Below, piece after piece: positions 1 to 9,113 of a stretch of DNA of 64,000 bases. The translations under genes and the position numbers were made by a program. The number at the start of each line of letters is the position of its first letter. The first letter of the stretch is position 1. The DNA lies in NCBI GenBank assembly GCA_021730105.1, contig CP072538.1, forward strand, positions 1,167,802 through 1,231,801. The letters are read 5' to 3'. The DNA comes from Candidatus Ruthia sp. Plio_17_S18. Lineage in GTDB: Bacteria; Pseudomonadota; Gammaproteobacteria; PS1; Pseudothioglobaceae. The notes under the pieces were generated by a model that had not been told where the DNA came from, did not search any database, and was given only the letters and a program-made list of their open reading frames with translations.

Positions 1-554
1 TTCATCATTGTAAATGCGCTAAAACTAATACGATAAAGCATGGATTTATTGGCTTTATTGGCGATAGACTCAGCCATATTTTGTTCGTACGGCATGGCTG
101 TATACCCAAGATCTGCTAATCTTTTCATAATGACAGACAGTTGAATATCAGCATCAGTCCAACTAAGACGAATGCGCTTATCAGTCAAACTGACTCGCAC
201 CCAAACAACCCCATCAAATGCGCCAATTACTCTTTCAATCAGCCACACACAAGCAGCACAATGAATGGTATCGCTAATTAGGGTGATGGCTTTAGCACCC
301 TCATCAGCAGGCTCTAAAAAAGGCTGCTGAAAAGCATCTGCATCATAAAATTCTATTGGATATTCCAACTCAACAGCAGGCAACAATGAATTGGTTTGTT
401 GATGATAAAAAGAATCCATCCCACTCAAATAAATGGTTTGACACACGCTTGCACAACCAGTACAACAAAAGTCTTTGCACTCACCTTCAATCGACGCTTG
501 GACTTTGTTATGGCTCGTCACTTCTAATCCGCAGTGATAACAGGCATTGCTCAT
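1..554 (-). CDS. ccoI: Copper-transporting P-type ATPase CcoI/FixI, N-terminal part (runs off the window)
   Basis: The first 184 codons of a gene that continues past base 1. The protein begins MSNACYHCGLEV and has the paired cysteine motifs CYHCG and CCTGC near its start, typical of FixI/CcoI pumps, then a heavy-metal-binding domain with HCAAC around residue 95. The end of the visible part (KSMLYRISFSAFTMM) is probably the start of the first membrane segment. The family exports or loads copper for assembly of cbb3-type cytochrome oxidase in the inner membrane, which suggests microaerobic respiration. The ATPase core lies outside the window, so only the N-terminal signature supports the name. 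Confidence 0.85.
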   Translation of the reverse strand, partial: MSNACYHCGLEVTSHNKVQASIEGECKDFCCTGCASVCQTIYLSGMDSFYHQQTNSLLPAVELEYPIEFYDADAFQQPFLEPADEGAKAITLISDTIHCAACVWLIERVIGAFDGVVWVRVSLTDKRIRLSWTDADIQLSVIMKRLADLGYTAMPYEQNMAESIANKANKSMLYRISFSAFTMM

Positions 555-750
555 GGTGGTTGATTTTATTGTATTTATGCCTCTAAGCGTTTACAATATC
601 AACCCAGATTACTTATTAACTTGATACAATTTATGCAACACATAAAAACAACGATTTTTTAATAATGACCAGTCACGCCTCTTGCTTTTTAAACAAAAAT
701 TTATATTATGCACTTTTCAGGCGTATAAATCACACGTTGCACCTATCATT

Positions 751-1422
751 GTGAATAAATTTTCAATAAAACTTGTCACACTACTTGGCTTGTTATTAGT
801 GAGTGCCCAGAGTATCTCCGAATCGCCAATTCGCCTTTATAAACAACACCTAATTGGCACATCAAAAGTATATTTACAAAAGTCACTCCCGTTAGAAGAT
901 TGTTCTGTCAAATACGAAAAAGGCACATTGTGTATGCAAAAACATTCATTAGCAGGCGAGGAGGCTGAAATTGCTTTTCGGTTCTTAAACGACAGGCTCG
1001 TCTCCATTGTATTGATAATGCCACTAACTAATGTCAGTAAAATTAAGAAAATATTCTATGCGCTGAAAACGCAGTTTGATTTAGTCTTAATTGAACAAGG
1101 TAATAATAAATTAGACATTATACAAATTAGCGCCAACACTTTTAATAAACGTGAATTTACTAAAATAATCGCTGATTTTGAAAACGAGGCCTATCAAAAA
1201 CACAATATTAAATACACATTCATCAGTAAAGAAGATTTTATTACCCAATCGCGCAAATCACGCAACTTTGCTGATATTTTTAAGAACGCACCCATGCAAA
1301 TGCGCGCCGCAACCTACAGCGTAGGTCGAAAAAATGGGCAAGTAATTGGCACTATTAGTTTTATTGTGCCTAGCATTACCCAGTCTTATCTTGACCAAAA
1401 CCCAATTGTAGAGGATTTTTAA
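751..1422 (+). CDS. Hypothetical periplasmic protein
   Basis: The GTG at 751 is chosen because it starts a convincing signal peptide (VNKFSIKLVTLLGLLLVSAQS); the open frame extends back to 682, but those residues look non-coding. The mature part is about 200 residues, has two cysteines near its N-terminus (EDCSVKY and TLCMQK) that could form a disulfide, and shows no domain I recognise. It ends nine bases before glmU on the same strand and may be co-transcribed with it. No clear Shine-Dalgarno precedes the GTG, so the start is uncertain. Confidence 0.55.
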   Translation: MNKFSIKLVTLLGLLLVSAQSISESPIRLYKQHLIGTSKVYLQKSLPLEDCSVKYEKGTLCMQKHSLAGEEAEIAFRFLNDRLVSIVLIMPLTNVSKIKKIFYALKTQFDLVLIEQGNNKLDIIQISANTFNKREFTKIIADFENEAYQKHNIKYTFISKEDFITQSRKSRNFADIFKNAPMQMRAATYSVGRKNGQVIGTISFIVPSITQSYLDQNPIVEDF

Positions 1423-1431
1423 GTTATTTTT

Positions 1432-2790
1432 ATGAATCACATTCACGCTATTATTTTGGCCGCAGGTAAAGGCTCGCGCATGCACTCATCCAAGCCAAAA
1501 GTTTTACAAATCTTATCAAATAATACTTTATTAGGACATGTTTTATCTCAAGCCAAACCCTTGTGCGATAAAATTCATGTGGTTTATGGTTTTAAAGGCA
1601 GACAAGTACAACAACAAATTAACGACCCTGATATCAACTGGGTAGAACAGGTTAAACAACTGGGTACTGGACACGCCGTAGCGCAAGCAATGCCACATAT
1701 TGAGGACAATTCAACCTCACTCATCTTATATGGCGATGTGCCGCTGATTAAAAAAGCCACACTGGCTGATTTAATTCACCAAGCACAGCAAAGTGGCATT
1801 TCTTTGTTGTCTGTGATTTTAAATAATCCAACTGGCTATGGGCGTATCATTCGCAAAGACGAGCAAATACAAGCCATTGTTGAACAAAAAGATGCAAGCG
1901 ATGTACAACTAAGTATTAATGAAGTGAACACGGGCATCATGTCTATTCGCTCACAATTATTAAAGCAATATTTAAGAAAAATCAACTCAAGCAACGCACA
2001 AGGGGCGCTTTATTTAACCGATATTATTGCTTGTGCAGTCGCTGATGGGCAAACTGTTTCATCCATCATTAGCAAAAATCAATTTGAGGTAGCGGGTGTG
2101 AATGACAAAGTACAACTGGCAGAATTAGAACGTATTTTCCAAAAAAATCAAGCAACACAATTTATGCAACAAGGGCTTGGCTTAAAAGACCCAAATAGAT
2201 TTGATTGTCGAGGCATACTCACCTTTGGGCAAGATTGTGTTTGTGATATTAACGTACTTATTGAGGGCAATGTAGTATTAGGAAACAACACTACCATTGA
2301 ACCAAATTGTATTATAAAAAACGCTAAAATTGGCAATCATGTATCAATCTTGCCAAACTGCGTTATTGAAGATTGCGTTATTGAAGAAGGTGCTACTATT
2401 GGTCCATTTGCGCGCATTCGCCCACAAACTCACATCAAAACCCATGCCAAAATTGGTAATTTTGTTGAAATTAAAAAGTCCACCATTGGTGAAAACAGCA
2501 AAGTTTCTCATTTAAGCTATGTGGGCGATGCCATTATCGGCGAGAACGTCAACATTGGTGCTGGCGTCATTACTTGTAATTATGATGGCGTTAACAAACA
2601 TCAAACCATTATTGGCGATGGCGCCTTCATTGGTTCTGATTCTCAACTAGTTGCACCCATAAAAATTGGTAAAAATGCCACAATTGGTGCAGGCTCTACC
2701 ATCACCAAAACAGTGCCTGATAATCAATTAAATTTAAGTCGTACTAAGCAAACTAGCTTAAAAAATTGGCAACGCCCGACTAAAAAATAA
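1432..2790 (+). CDS. glmU: Bifunctional GlmU: GlcNAc-1-P uridyltransferase / GlcN-1-P acetyltransferase
   Basis: Makes UDP-N-acetylglucosamine, the precursor of peptidoglycan and lipid A, in two cytoplasmic steps. The N-terminal nucleotidyltransferase carries LAAGKGSRM at residues 9-17 and the QLGTGHAVAQA uridine-binding segment; the C-terminal half is a left-handed beta-helix of hexapeptide repeats. It holds the acetyltransferase signature SHLSYVGD with the expected catalytic His, followed by NIGAGVITCNYDG. At 452 residues it is full length for the family. Its stop codon is followed directly by the start of the MFS gene, so the two are probably one transcript. Confidence 0.97.
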   Translation: MNHIHAIILAAGKGSRMHSSKPKVLQILSNNTLLGHVLSQAKPLCDKIHVVYGFKGRQVQQQINDPDINWVEQVKQLGTGHAVAQAMPHIEDNSTSLILYGDVPLIKKATLADLIHQAQQSGISLLSVILNNPTGYGRIIRKDEQIQAIVEQKDASDVQLSINEVNTGIMSIRSQLLKQYLRKINSSNAQGALYLTDIIACAVADGQTVSSIISKNQFEVAGVNDKVQLAELERIFQKNQATQFMQQGLGLKDPNRFDCRGILTFGQDCVCDINVLIEGNVVLGNNTTIEPNCIIKNAKIGNHVSILPNCVIEDCVIEEGATIGPFARIRPQTHIKTHAKIGNFVEIKKSTIGENSKVSHLSYVGDAIIGENVNIGAGVITCNYDGVNKHQTIIGDGAFIGSDSQLVAPIKIGKNATIGAGSTITKTVPDNQLNLSRTKQTSLKNWQRPTKK

Positions 2791-3966
2791 ATGCACTCAC
2801 TGCCTCGTAATGTCTGGTTGTTGACAATTAGTTTGTCGCTGTTTATGTCCCTAGGCGTTTTTGTTATTTTTCTAGGTGGTATTATTGGTCAATCTTTAGC
2901 ACCCTATGCCAGTTTATCAACCTTACCAGTAGCAATGATTGTGCTGGGCACTGCTGCTAGTATCATTCCTGTTGTCTACATGATGTCTAAAATTGGCAGA
3001 AGACGCACTTTTTTGGGTATTTGTATCTATACAATTGCTGTCATTGCACTTGCCATCACTGCCTTACAAGTAGAATCGTTTTATTTGTTTTGTCTGTCCA
3101 CTTTCCTATTTGGCGCCACCACAGCAACCATGCATCAGTTTAGATTTGCCGCCATTGAAAGTGTTGATGAAAACCTCAGTACAACAGCAACCTCGGCCGT
3201 GCTTATTGGCGGTTTGGTTTCTGCTTTTTTAGGACCAGAGCTTGCAATTCTAGGAAAGGATTGGTTTGATGCCGCCTTTGTCGGATCATTTTTACTACTC
3301 AGCACCTGTTTTGTACTTGCGTTCTTATTGCTGTGGTTTTATCAACCAAACTACGCACCTAAAGCCAAACACAAGCAAACAGGCAGACGTTTAAAACATA
3401 TTATCAAACAACCTGTATTTATCGTTGCCATGTCCAGTGCTGCAGTAGGTTACGTTATTATGAATTATATCATGACTGCCACACCAGTGAGTATGCATGT
3501 TATTGATGGCTTTGCATTAACACAAACTAAATTTGTTATTCAATCTCACGTTATTGCCATGTTTCTGCCATCTTTATTTGCGCCAATTATTGTCAAACTA
3601 TTTGGGCTTAGCAAAATGATGATAATTGGCATCATGCTATATTTAGTCTGTATCGTAATTGGCTATACCAATAATAGTTTAAATAATTACTGGATGGCGT
3701 TAATCCTCTTGGGGCTTGGCTGGAACTTTCTATTTATCGGTGGTACTAGTTTATTACCACGTGCTTATCACAAGGATGAAAAGTTTAAAGTACAATCCAT
3801 CAATGACTTCCTAATTTTTGGTATGCAGGCCATGGCCTCATTATCAGCAGGTTGGTTTGTGTTTAATTTTGGCTGGGAAGTTATGCTATTGTCAACCGTC
3901 CCATTGTTACTACTCCAACTATTGATATTATTGTGGTGGCTAAGAAAAAAACCAACACAACTCTAA
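2791..3966 (+). CDS. Major facilitator superfamily transporter, substrate unknown
   Basis: A 391-residue inner-membrane protein with about twelve hydrophobic segments. After the second one comes KIGRRRTFLG, the conserved MFS loop 2-3 motif, and a charged central loop (around residues 190-205, YAPKAKHKQTGRRLK) separates the two six-helix halves. The ATG begins on the base after the glmU stop, so translation is probably coupled. The helix content and short loops resemble YfcJ-like or drug/sugar-efflux MFS proteins, but nothing visible fixes the substrate. Confidence 0.85.
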   Translation: MHSLPRNVWLLTISLSLFMSLGVFVIFLGGIIGQSLAPYASLSTLPVAMIVLGTAASIIPVVYMMSKIGRRRTFLGICIYTIAVIALAITALQVESFYLFCLSTFLFGATTATMHQFRFAAIESVDENLSTTATSAVLIGGLVSAFLGPELAILGKDWFDAAFVGSFLLLSTCFVLAFLLLWFYQPNYAPKAKHKQTGRRLKHIIKQPVFIVAMSSAAVGYVIMNYIMTATPVSMHVIDGFALTQTKFVIQSHVIAMFLPSLFAPIIVKLFGLSKMMIIGIMLYLVCIVIGYTNNSLNNYWMALILLGLGWNFLFIGGTSLLPRAYHKDEKFKVQSINDFLIFGMQAMASLSAGWFVFNFGWEVMLLSTVPLLLLQLLILLWWLRKKPTQL

Positions 3967-4116
3967 ATAAAACTCTGATTTAAAATAACAATACTCTCAC
4001 AAAGTCACGTGTCTTTTTTTTATTGGACGTATGTATAAAAACCTTCATAACAGGACCTTTGACCAATATAAAACCATATTTAGTATGGTTATCATTAATT
4101 CAAGTGTGACAACAAC

Positions 4117-4730
4117 GTGATAAATATAATGCACTCTAGTAACACTAACATCAATATTATGACTAGAATGTTTCATTGGTTCCTAATTGTTTTATTTATT
4201 ACTCTTTTTATGACAGGTAATAACAATAATGGGGGTGATGCAATACACATTGTCTCGGGCTATTTATTAACCAGATTTGTACTAACAAGAATTATTTGGG
4301 GCTTTATGGATGATGAAAATGCCTTGTTGGGTAATTACTTGCATAGCCCAAAATCAATACTCAATTACTTACTTAAACTGTTTAGTTCAACACCAACAGA
4401 GTTCAAAATACACAATCCTGCTGGCAGCATAATGATTTTAATAATGATGACTATGCTTGTCGCTATAGTTATAAGCGGCTTATTAATACAAGGTCTATTT
4501 GAATTAATGGTATATTTTTGTCGTTTGTTACTTATGTTAATGACCCGCAAGCCCTTATCGCAAACGAAATACACCTTATTTTGTCATACACCATGTTGAT
4601 TGCAATTAGTTTCCACATTGTTAACGTTCTTTACTCAAGTTATATTTATAAAGCAAACCTTCCAATGATGATTACTGGAGAAACTACAGTTTTTAACAAA
4701 AAAAAGAAACCCAATAATGAAACTATATAA
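4117..4730 (+). pseudogene. Cytochrome b561-type diheme membrane protein, frameshifted
   Basis: Two overlapping frames make one cytochrome b561 family protein. The first (from GTG 4117 or ATG 4129) gives RMFHWFLIVL, DAIHIVSGYLL, RIIWGF and KIHNPAGSIM, with heme-ligand histidines in the expected helices. About a one-base loss near 4503-4508 then shifts the frame, and the C-terminus continues as VNDPQALIANEIHLILSY and ISFHIVNVLYSSY. Such proteins carry electrons between quinol and periplasmic c-type cytochromes. The next gene downstream is a decayed diheme cytochrome c, its usual partner. Confidence 0.8.
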
Positions 4731-5310
4731 ATACATGGTTATGCTGCATTTATACGTCTTTAATGTCCACTCTGAAACAATAGATTTCATTGTATCGCTC
4801 ATGGGACGTTGATATTACAATGATAGGTACAACTACTTTGGAAACAAGAATTAACCTCCAATAAAAGCTGTACAAGTTGCCATACTAATAATCTTAAAAA
4901 AATACTTAACAATTACGCCATTATTCACTTTATAGTCAAACAGATAATATCTTTAGTAACTTTTTTGGCAAAGAGCTGGATGTTACTCCAGTTAAAAATT
5001 CGTTATATTTAGAAGAATGTGGTGACTGTCACTTGCCTTATCAGCCTGGGTTATTGCCAGCCAGATCTTGGCAGAAAATGATGAAGTCTCTATCATATGA
5101 TGATGTACCGTTGAGCATATTAAAAACACCTTACATGCGTAGAAAATATAGCGACATATCCCAAAGACTGATTACCCAGCCCAGCCATAAGTAGGGCCGT
5201 TCTCAAACTGTGAAGCATGCCATAAACAAGCCTCAAAAGGTAATTATGATGACGATCAGATACGTATACCTAATGCTAATTTTTACTGGAAATTAACAGC
5301 ATACGATTAG
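4717..5310 (+). pseudogene. Diheme cytochrome c (DHC family), degraded
   Basis: In one frame the bases from about 4965 to 5192 read FFGKELDV, EECGDCHLPYQPGLLPARSW (first heme motif CGDCH), then ILKTPYMRRKYSDISQRL and a stop. In a shifted frame at about 5209-5280 comes NCEACHKQASKGNYDDDQIRIP, the second heme site (CEACH) and family C-terminus. The stretch between heme one and TPYMRRK is shorter than expected, so there is a deletion as well as frameshifts. A probable original start, MKLYKYMVML, lies at 4717. DHC proteins are periplasmic electron carriers paired with cytochrome b561; here both partners are dead. Confidence 0.75.
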
Positions 5311-5708
5311 GCAGACTTTGTACTGTGCCGTTTCTTGAAAACAAATCTTCAAGAAAATAGGCTGATAGCTCGTGTTTACTTAAAGACCACTCTTTAAATT
5401 GAGTTTCTAGAACTGTAAATAACTCATTCTTAAAAAATTTTACTTTGTTTGGAATAGGTTTTTTATCCTTATTTGCTTGTTGCAAATCCTGCGTATAACG
5501 GCTATTAATCACAATTTCACGCCAAGCAATATAGATTGTAATAATACACAAAAAAGCAATAACACCTTCGTGCAGTAAGTGCATAAGGCCTATCACCCCC
5601 TATAATATCCTTAACAGATGGTATGGCATTTGAAAACAAGATATAAATTAATGTTATCAAAACAATCTGCTTAGAGGGTGTATTCTGAGTTTTTTGGGTT
5701 CTATTCAT
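5276..5708 (-). pseudogene. Membrane-anchored LuxR-type HTH regulator, degraded
   Basis: Reading the minus strand from 5708, two overlapping frames give two hydrophobic segments (VLITLIYILFSNAIPSVKDI, then after a frameshift near 5590 HEGVIAFLCIITIYIAWREI). A linker follows, then QFKEWSLSKHELSAYFLEDLF. The last stretch matches the two ends of a LuxR-family HTH domain (F-x-x-W-x-L-T before the domain, HELAAFFLEDLL after it), with the helix-turn-helix itself missing, so about 40 codons were deleted in frame. The intact family regulates transcription from an inner-membrane anchor. The gene overlaps the last base of trpB. Confidence 0.6.
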
Positions 5709-6913
5709 TAAAACTCAATGCCTTCAATTTGTGCAATGGTATGGATATCTTTATCACCACGCCCTGAAAGGTTAATGATGATATTTTTATCTTTGCCCAG
5801 TTCTTTTGCAAACTTAATACCATAAGCCACAGCGTGGGAAGATTCCAGTGCCGGCAAAATACCTTCAACTTTAGTAAGTGTATGAAACGCCTTTAATGCC
5901 TCTTTGTCAGTGATTGCCACGTACTGCGCACGACCACTGTCTTTTAAATAGGCATGTTCTGGACCAACACCAGGATAATCCAAACCTGCTGAGATCGAAT
6001 GTCCTTCAATAATTTGCCCATTCTCATCTTCCATTAAATAAGTGCGATTGCCATGCAACACACCTACACTGCCTGCACAAAGTGGAGCAGCATGTGCAGT
6101 TGGGCCTTTTTCTAATCCATATCCTGCCGCCTCAACACCATAGAGTTCAACTGAAGTATCATCAATGAACGCATGGAATAAGCCAATCGCATTTGAACCG
6201 CCACCCACACAAGCCACCAAAGCATCAGGCAGGCCACCCACTTGTGCAGCAAATTGTGATTTTGCTTCTTTGCCAATAATGCTTTGAAAATCTCGCACCA
6301 TCATTGGGTAAGGGTGCGGGCCTGCAACTGTGCCAATAATATAAAACGTATCATCAATATTAGTCACCCAATCGCGCATCGCTTCATTAAGTGAGTCTTT
6401 GAGTGTTTTTGAGCCTGAAGTAACTGGAATAACCGTAGCACCTAACAACTTCATACGAAACACATTCAATGCTTGGCGAGCCACATCCACTTCGCCCATA
6501 TAAACCACACATTCCAGACCCAAACGCGCCGCAACCGTTGCCGTTGCCACGCCATGCTGACCAGCACCTGTTTCAGCAATAATGCGTGTTTTACCCATAC
6601 GCTTAGCAAGTAACGCCTGACCAATGGTGTTGTTAATTTTATGTGCGCCCGTATGATTTAAATCTTCACGTTTAAGATAAATCTGAGCACCGCCAAGCTT
6701 CTTACTTAAATTTTGTGCATGGTAAAGTGGTGTTTCACGACCTACATAATACTTTAAATCCTGCTCAAACTCATGAATAAAATTCTTATCATCTTTATAT
6801 TTAGCATAGGCATCTTTAAGTTCAGTAACGGCTGTCATTAGTGTTTCTGCAATGAAAACACCACCATATTGCTCAAAATGACCTTTATTATCTGGTAAAT
6901 TGTAATTACTCAT
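5708..6913 (-). CDS. trpB: Tryptophan synthase beta chain
   Basis: Condenses indole with serine to give tryptophan, using pyridoxal phosphate. The PLP lysine lies in [10 protein letters not shown] near residue 90, the substrate loop is AETGAGQHG, and the phosphate-binding loop is [10 protein letters not shown]. The length of 401 residues is normal. The start overlaps the trpF stop by four bases (ATGA), indicating translational coupling. The usual third gene, trpA, does not follow; downstream is a dead regulator, so TrpA must be encoded elsewhere or be missing. Confidence 0.97.
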   Translation of the reverse strand: MSNYNLPDNKGHFEQYGGVFIAETLMTAVTELKDAYAKYKDDKNFIHEFEQDLKYYVGRETPLYHAQNLSKKLGGAQIYLKREDLNHTGAHKINNTIGQALLAKRMGKTRIIAETGAGQHGVATATVAARLGLECVVYMGEVDVARQALNVFRMKLLGATVIPVTSGSKTLKDSLNEAMRDWVTNIDDTFYIIGTVAGPHPYPMMVRDFQSIIGKEAKSQFAAQVGGLPDALVACVGGGSNAIGLFHAFIDDTSVELYGVEAAGYGLEKGPTAHAAPLCAGSVGVLHGNRTYLMEDENGQIIEGHSISAGLDYPGVGPEHAYLKDSGRAQYVAITDKEALKAFHTLTKVEGILPALESSHAVAYGIKFAKELGKDKNIIINLSGRGDKDIHTIAQIEGIEF

Positions 6914-7533
6914 ATTTTGGGAATGGTTTTTTTAATATTGGCTAAAAATTGTTTAATCTTGTTAATATCTTTAATACCTTTTGCACTTTCAACACCACTT
7001 GACACATCAACTGCATAAGGGTGTACTTGGTTAATAGCATCAGCTACTGTATTAGGGTTAAGCCCACCCGCTAAAATAATAGGCAGGTCAATATCAACCT
7101 TGGCCAAGTGCCAATCAAAATGCTCACCTGTACCGCCGTAAATATCTTTGTTAAACGCATCTAATAACAAACCACTAGCCTGATGATACTCATCTGCCAT
7201 TTTGGTGATATTAGTCTGAACATTCACACGTAGCGCCTTAATAAACGGTATGGCATATTGGGCACACTCATGTGCTGGCTCGTCGCCATGGAATTGCAAA
7301 GTATCCAGTGGCACTTCGCACAACACCTCATCAATAAAACCAGAGTCAGCATTTACAAACAAGCCCACACGAGCTACAAAGGGTGGCAATGCACTAACAA
7401 TATCAATCGCAGTCTCTATATCAACACAACGCGGGGATTTGTCATAAAACACCAAGCCAATTGCATCAATACCAAGCATGGCAGATTGATTGGCATTATC
7501 TGCATTGGTGAATCCACAAACCTTAATCTTCAT
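6910..7533 (-). CDS. trpF: Phosphoribosylanthranilate isomerase
   Basis: Third step of tryptophan synthesis, an Amadori rearrangement catalysed by a single TIM barrel. It has the family start KIKVCGFTN with the catalytic Cys at residue 5, [11 protein letters not shown], the strand LQFHGDE, and the C-terminal phosphate site ILAGGLNP followed by AVDVSSGVE. The length of 207 residues is typical. It begins immediately after the stop of the upstream 235-residue unknown and overlaps trpB by four bases, so the genes form one minus-strand transcript. Confidence 0.96.
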   Translation of the reverse strand: MKIKVCGFTNADNANQSAMLGIDAIGLVFYDKSPRCVDIETAIDIVSALPPFVARVGLFVNADSGFIDEVLCEVPLDTLQFHGDEPAHECAQYAIPFIKALRVNVQTNITKMADEYHQASGLLLDAFNKDIYGGTGEHFDWHLAKVDIDLPIILAGGLNPNTVADAINQVHPYAVDVSSGVESAKGIKDINKIKQFLANIKKTIPKI

Positions 7534-8241
7534 TTACTTGTCCTCAGCATCTAATGTTGCTTGAATCTTGTCTCTATCAACCCACCAATCATCAGCCACT
7601 AATTGGTCAACAGCACCTGAAAGTTTTTTTAAAAACACTTCTGGCTTATCTAATTGCAAAGTTTTACGCCATAAATCAAACGTTGACTGATCAGTCACAT
7701 GCGAATGCTCATCCGCAACAGATGCCATCATTTGTGAGGAAAAAAAAGTTAAATCATCATCTACACCACAACGCATAGAAGTAATATAATGCGCCGTTGC
7801 AGCAGCAATAGCACGAGTATCCGCCTCTTTTGGCGACTCCTCGATCAAATGTTGTAGCATTGCAACAGTCAATTCTGGATCAATTGGAAAAGTCACACCT
7901 AACCACAACGCATGGCCTAATGCCTTCAAAGCATCTGGTCCTTCGGATAAAAACATCACATCACAGGCCTCAACTGCCAACTCCCAGAGCTCATTATCTA
8001 TTGCCATATCAAAAGCACTAAAGACCTGGTCCAAAGCATCTGACCCCTTATAACGCTCAACTTGAATTCTGCCGATCTCTAATAAATTCTTAATTTGTTC
8101 CTCAGCAGGCGTATCCTCAGTTTGTGCTTGGATTTGTTTTTCAAAATAATCCAGCCTGGACTGAAGTTGCTCTTCATTGGCATATAAATCCTCACCACCT
8201 TCAGCATCAAAAACCTGCTCTTTATTTAAGTATTTTCCCAT
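7534..8241 (-). CDS. Conserved hypothetical acidic protein in the trpFB operon
   Basis: A 235-residue soluble protein without signal peptide or membrane segments. The N-terminal 60 residues are charged and probably coiled-coil (NEEQLQSRLDYFEKQIQAQ); the rest is predicted helical, with TPR-like spacing (ELWELAVEACDVMF, ALKALGHALWLGV). Many acidic residues give it a low pI. It sits eleven bases after a 60-residue unknown and ends on the base before trpF, so it is probably co-transcribed with the tryptophan genes. I do not recognise the family, and the operon position alone does not show a role in tryptophan synthesis. Confidence 0.7.
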   Translation of the reverse strand: MGKYLNKEQVFDAEGGEDLYANEEQLQSRLDYFEKQIQAQTEDTPAEEQIKNLLEIGRIQVERYKGSDALDQVFSAFDMAIDNELWELAVEACDVMFLSEGPDALKALGHALWLGVTFPIDPELTVAMLQHLIEESPKEADTRAIAAATAHYITSMRCGVDDDLTFFSSQMMASVADEHSHVTDQSTFDLWRKTLQLDKPEVFLKKLSGAVDQLVADDWWVDRDKIQATLDAEDK

Positions 8242-8251
8242 CAGCTATCTC

Positions 8252-8434
8252 CTAATAAAAGGCCGCTTCTAAGCGGTCCTCCCAATTATCAGGCACATCC
8301 ACATAATCAGGCTTCACATCCATCCTAAAAAACCGCTCATCAGACCCCTTGGACACCTGTTTCAAAACCACAACCAACGTCTCAAAATTCTCCACTTGAG
8401 GATTGGCAATAATTACTTCACTCAATAATAACAT
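8252..8434 (-). CDS. Small conserved hypothetical protein (60 aa)
   Basis: A 60-codon gene starting MLLLSEVIIANPQVENFE and ending DNWEDRLEAAFY. The alternation of hydrophobic and charged residues, the compact composition and the tight spacing to the next gene suggest a real small soluble protein. It is the first gene of the run that continues with the 235-residue unknown, trpF and trpB. Immediately upstream lies the end of the decayed phosphoesterase gene. Function unknown. Confidence 0.55.
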   Translation of the reverse strand: MLLLSEVIIANPQVENFETLVVVLKQVSKGSDERFFRMDVKPDYVDVPDNWEDRLEAAFY

Positions 8435-8454
8435 AATCTTTTAGATGTAAAAAT

Positions 8455-9113
8455 CTAGCATTTTACGCTCACATTAGAATCAACACTTACGATAAAAAGG
8501 TTTTTACTATCAGTATTTTTAAAGATTGCTGCGGTCAATTTTCCACCATACACACAACCTGTGGTCAATATCGAGAGCATATTGGCTGATTTTCACCTCG
8601 TTAAATTGTTGATGCCCATAAACCACAAAACCTTAATTTCCATCATATATCTGCAAAAAAAATCGATTTATCGCTTTCCTCGCCAAAGGCTAAAAAATTA
8701 TGATCTTGATCTAAGAAACGCAATCTAAGAATTTTTGGTGATTCTGTAGACCGACATGCAAAATAGTAATTTTTCCGAATTGCATAAATAACGGCATATT
8801 TTTTAAATAACTCATATCTGAATTGTTTAAATTTAAAATAATACTTTGTTCGTCATTATCCAATATAATCGGGCTCTTCTTGGTGCTTTACAATGCTGTA
8901 AATAACGAATAACCTTATCTTCATGATTGCCTAGAACAGATTAATATTGTTGGCTTGTAAATACCTAAGTGTTTTAATAGAGTCCTTGCCGCGAGTAATA
9001 ATATCTCCAACACAAACCTCTGTATCATTTTTTACTGGGTTTATTTTTTGTCGTAATTTCGCCAATTCATCCTAGCAACCATGAATATCACCATAAACAA
9101 TTAGTCTGCTCAT
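8455..9113 (-). pseudogene. Calcineurin-like metallophosphoesterase (Ser/Thr phosphatase/ApaH-like), degraded
   Basis: Reading the minus strand from ATG 9113, the protein opens MSRLIVYGDIHGC, the metal-binding GDIHG motif, then hits a stop. The same frame goes on with VCVGDIITRGKDSI (family GDxxxRGxxS), and after another break LGNHEDKVIRYL supplies the GNHE motif. Near the end VVYGHQQF and CVYGGKLTAAIF match the C-terminal GHT and CVYGG(K)L motifs. There are several stops and frameshifts. The ATG overlaps the stop of the upstream DGQHR gene in an ATGA, so it was the third gene of a compact cassette. Confidence 0.75.

Noticed and set aside
7250..8021. Plus-strand open frames opposite trpF and the 235-residue gene
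   Set aside because: They are antisense shadows of well-supported minus-strand genes, with no ribosome sites or recognisable motifs. The same holds for the frames opposite topA, the atp genes, sqr and pstC.
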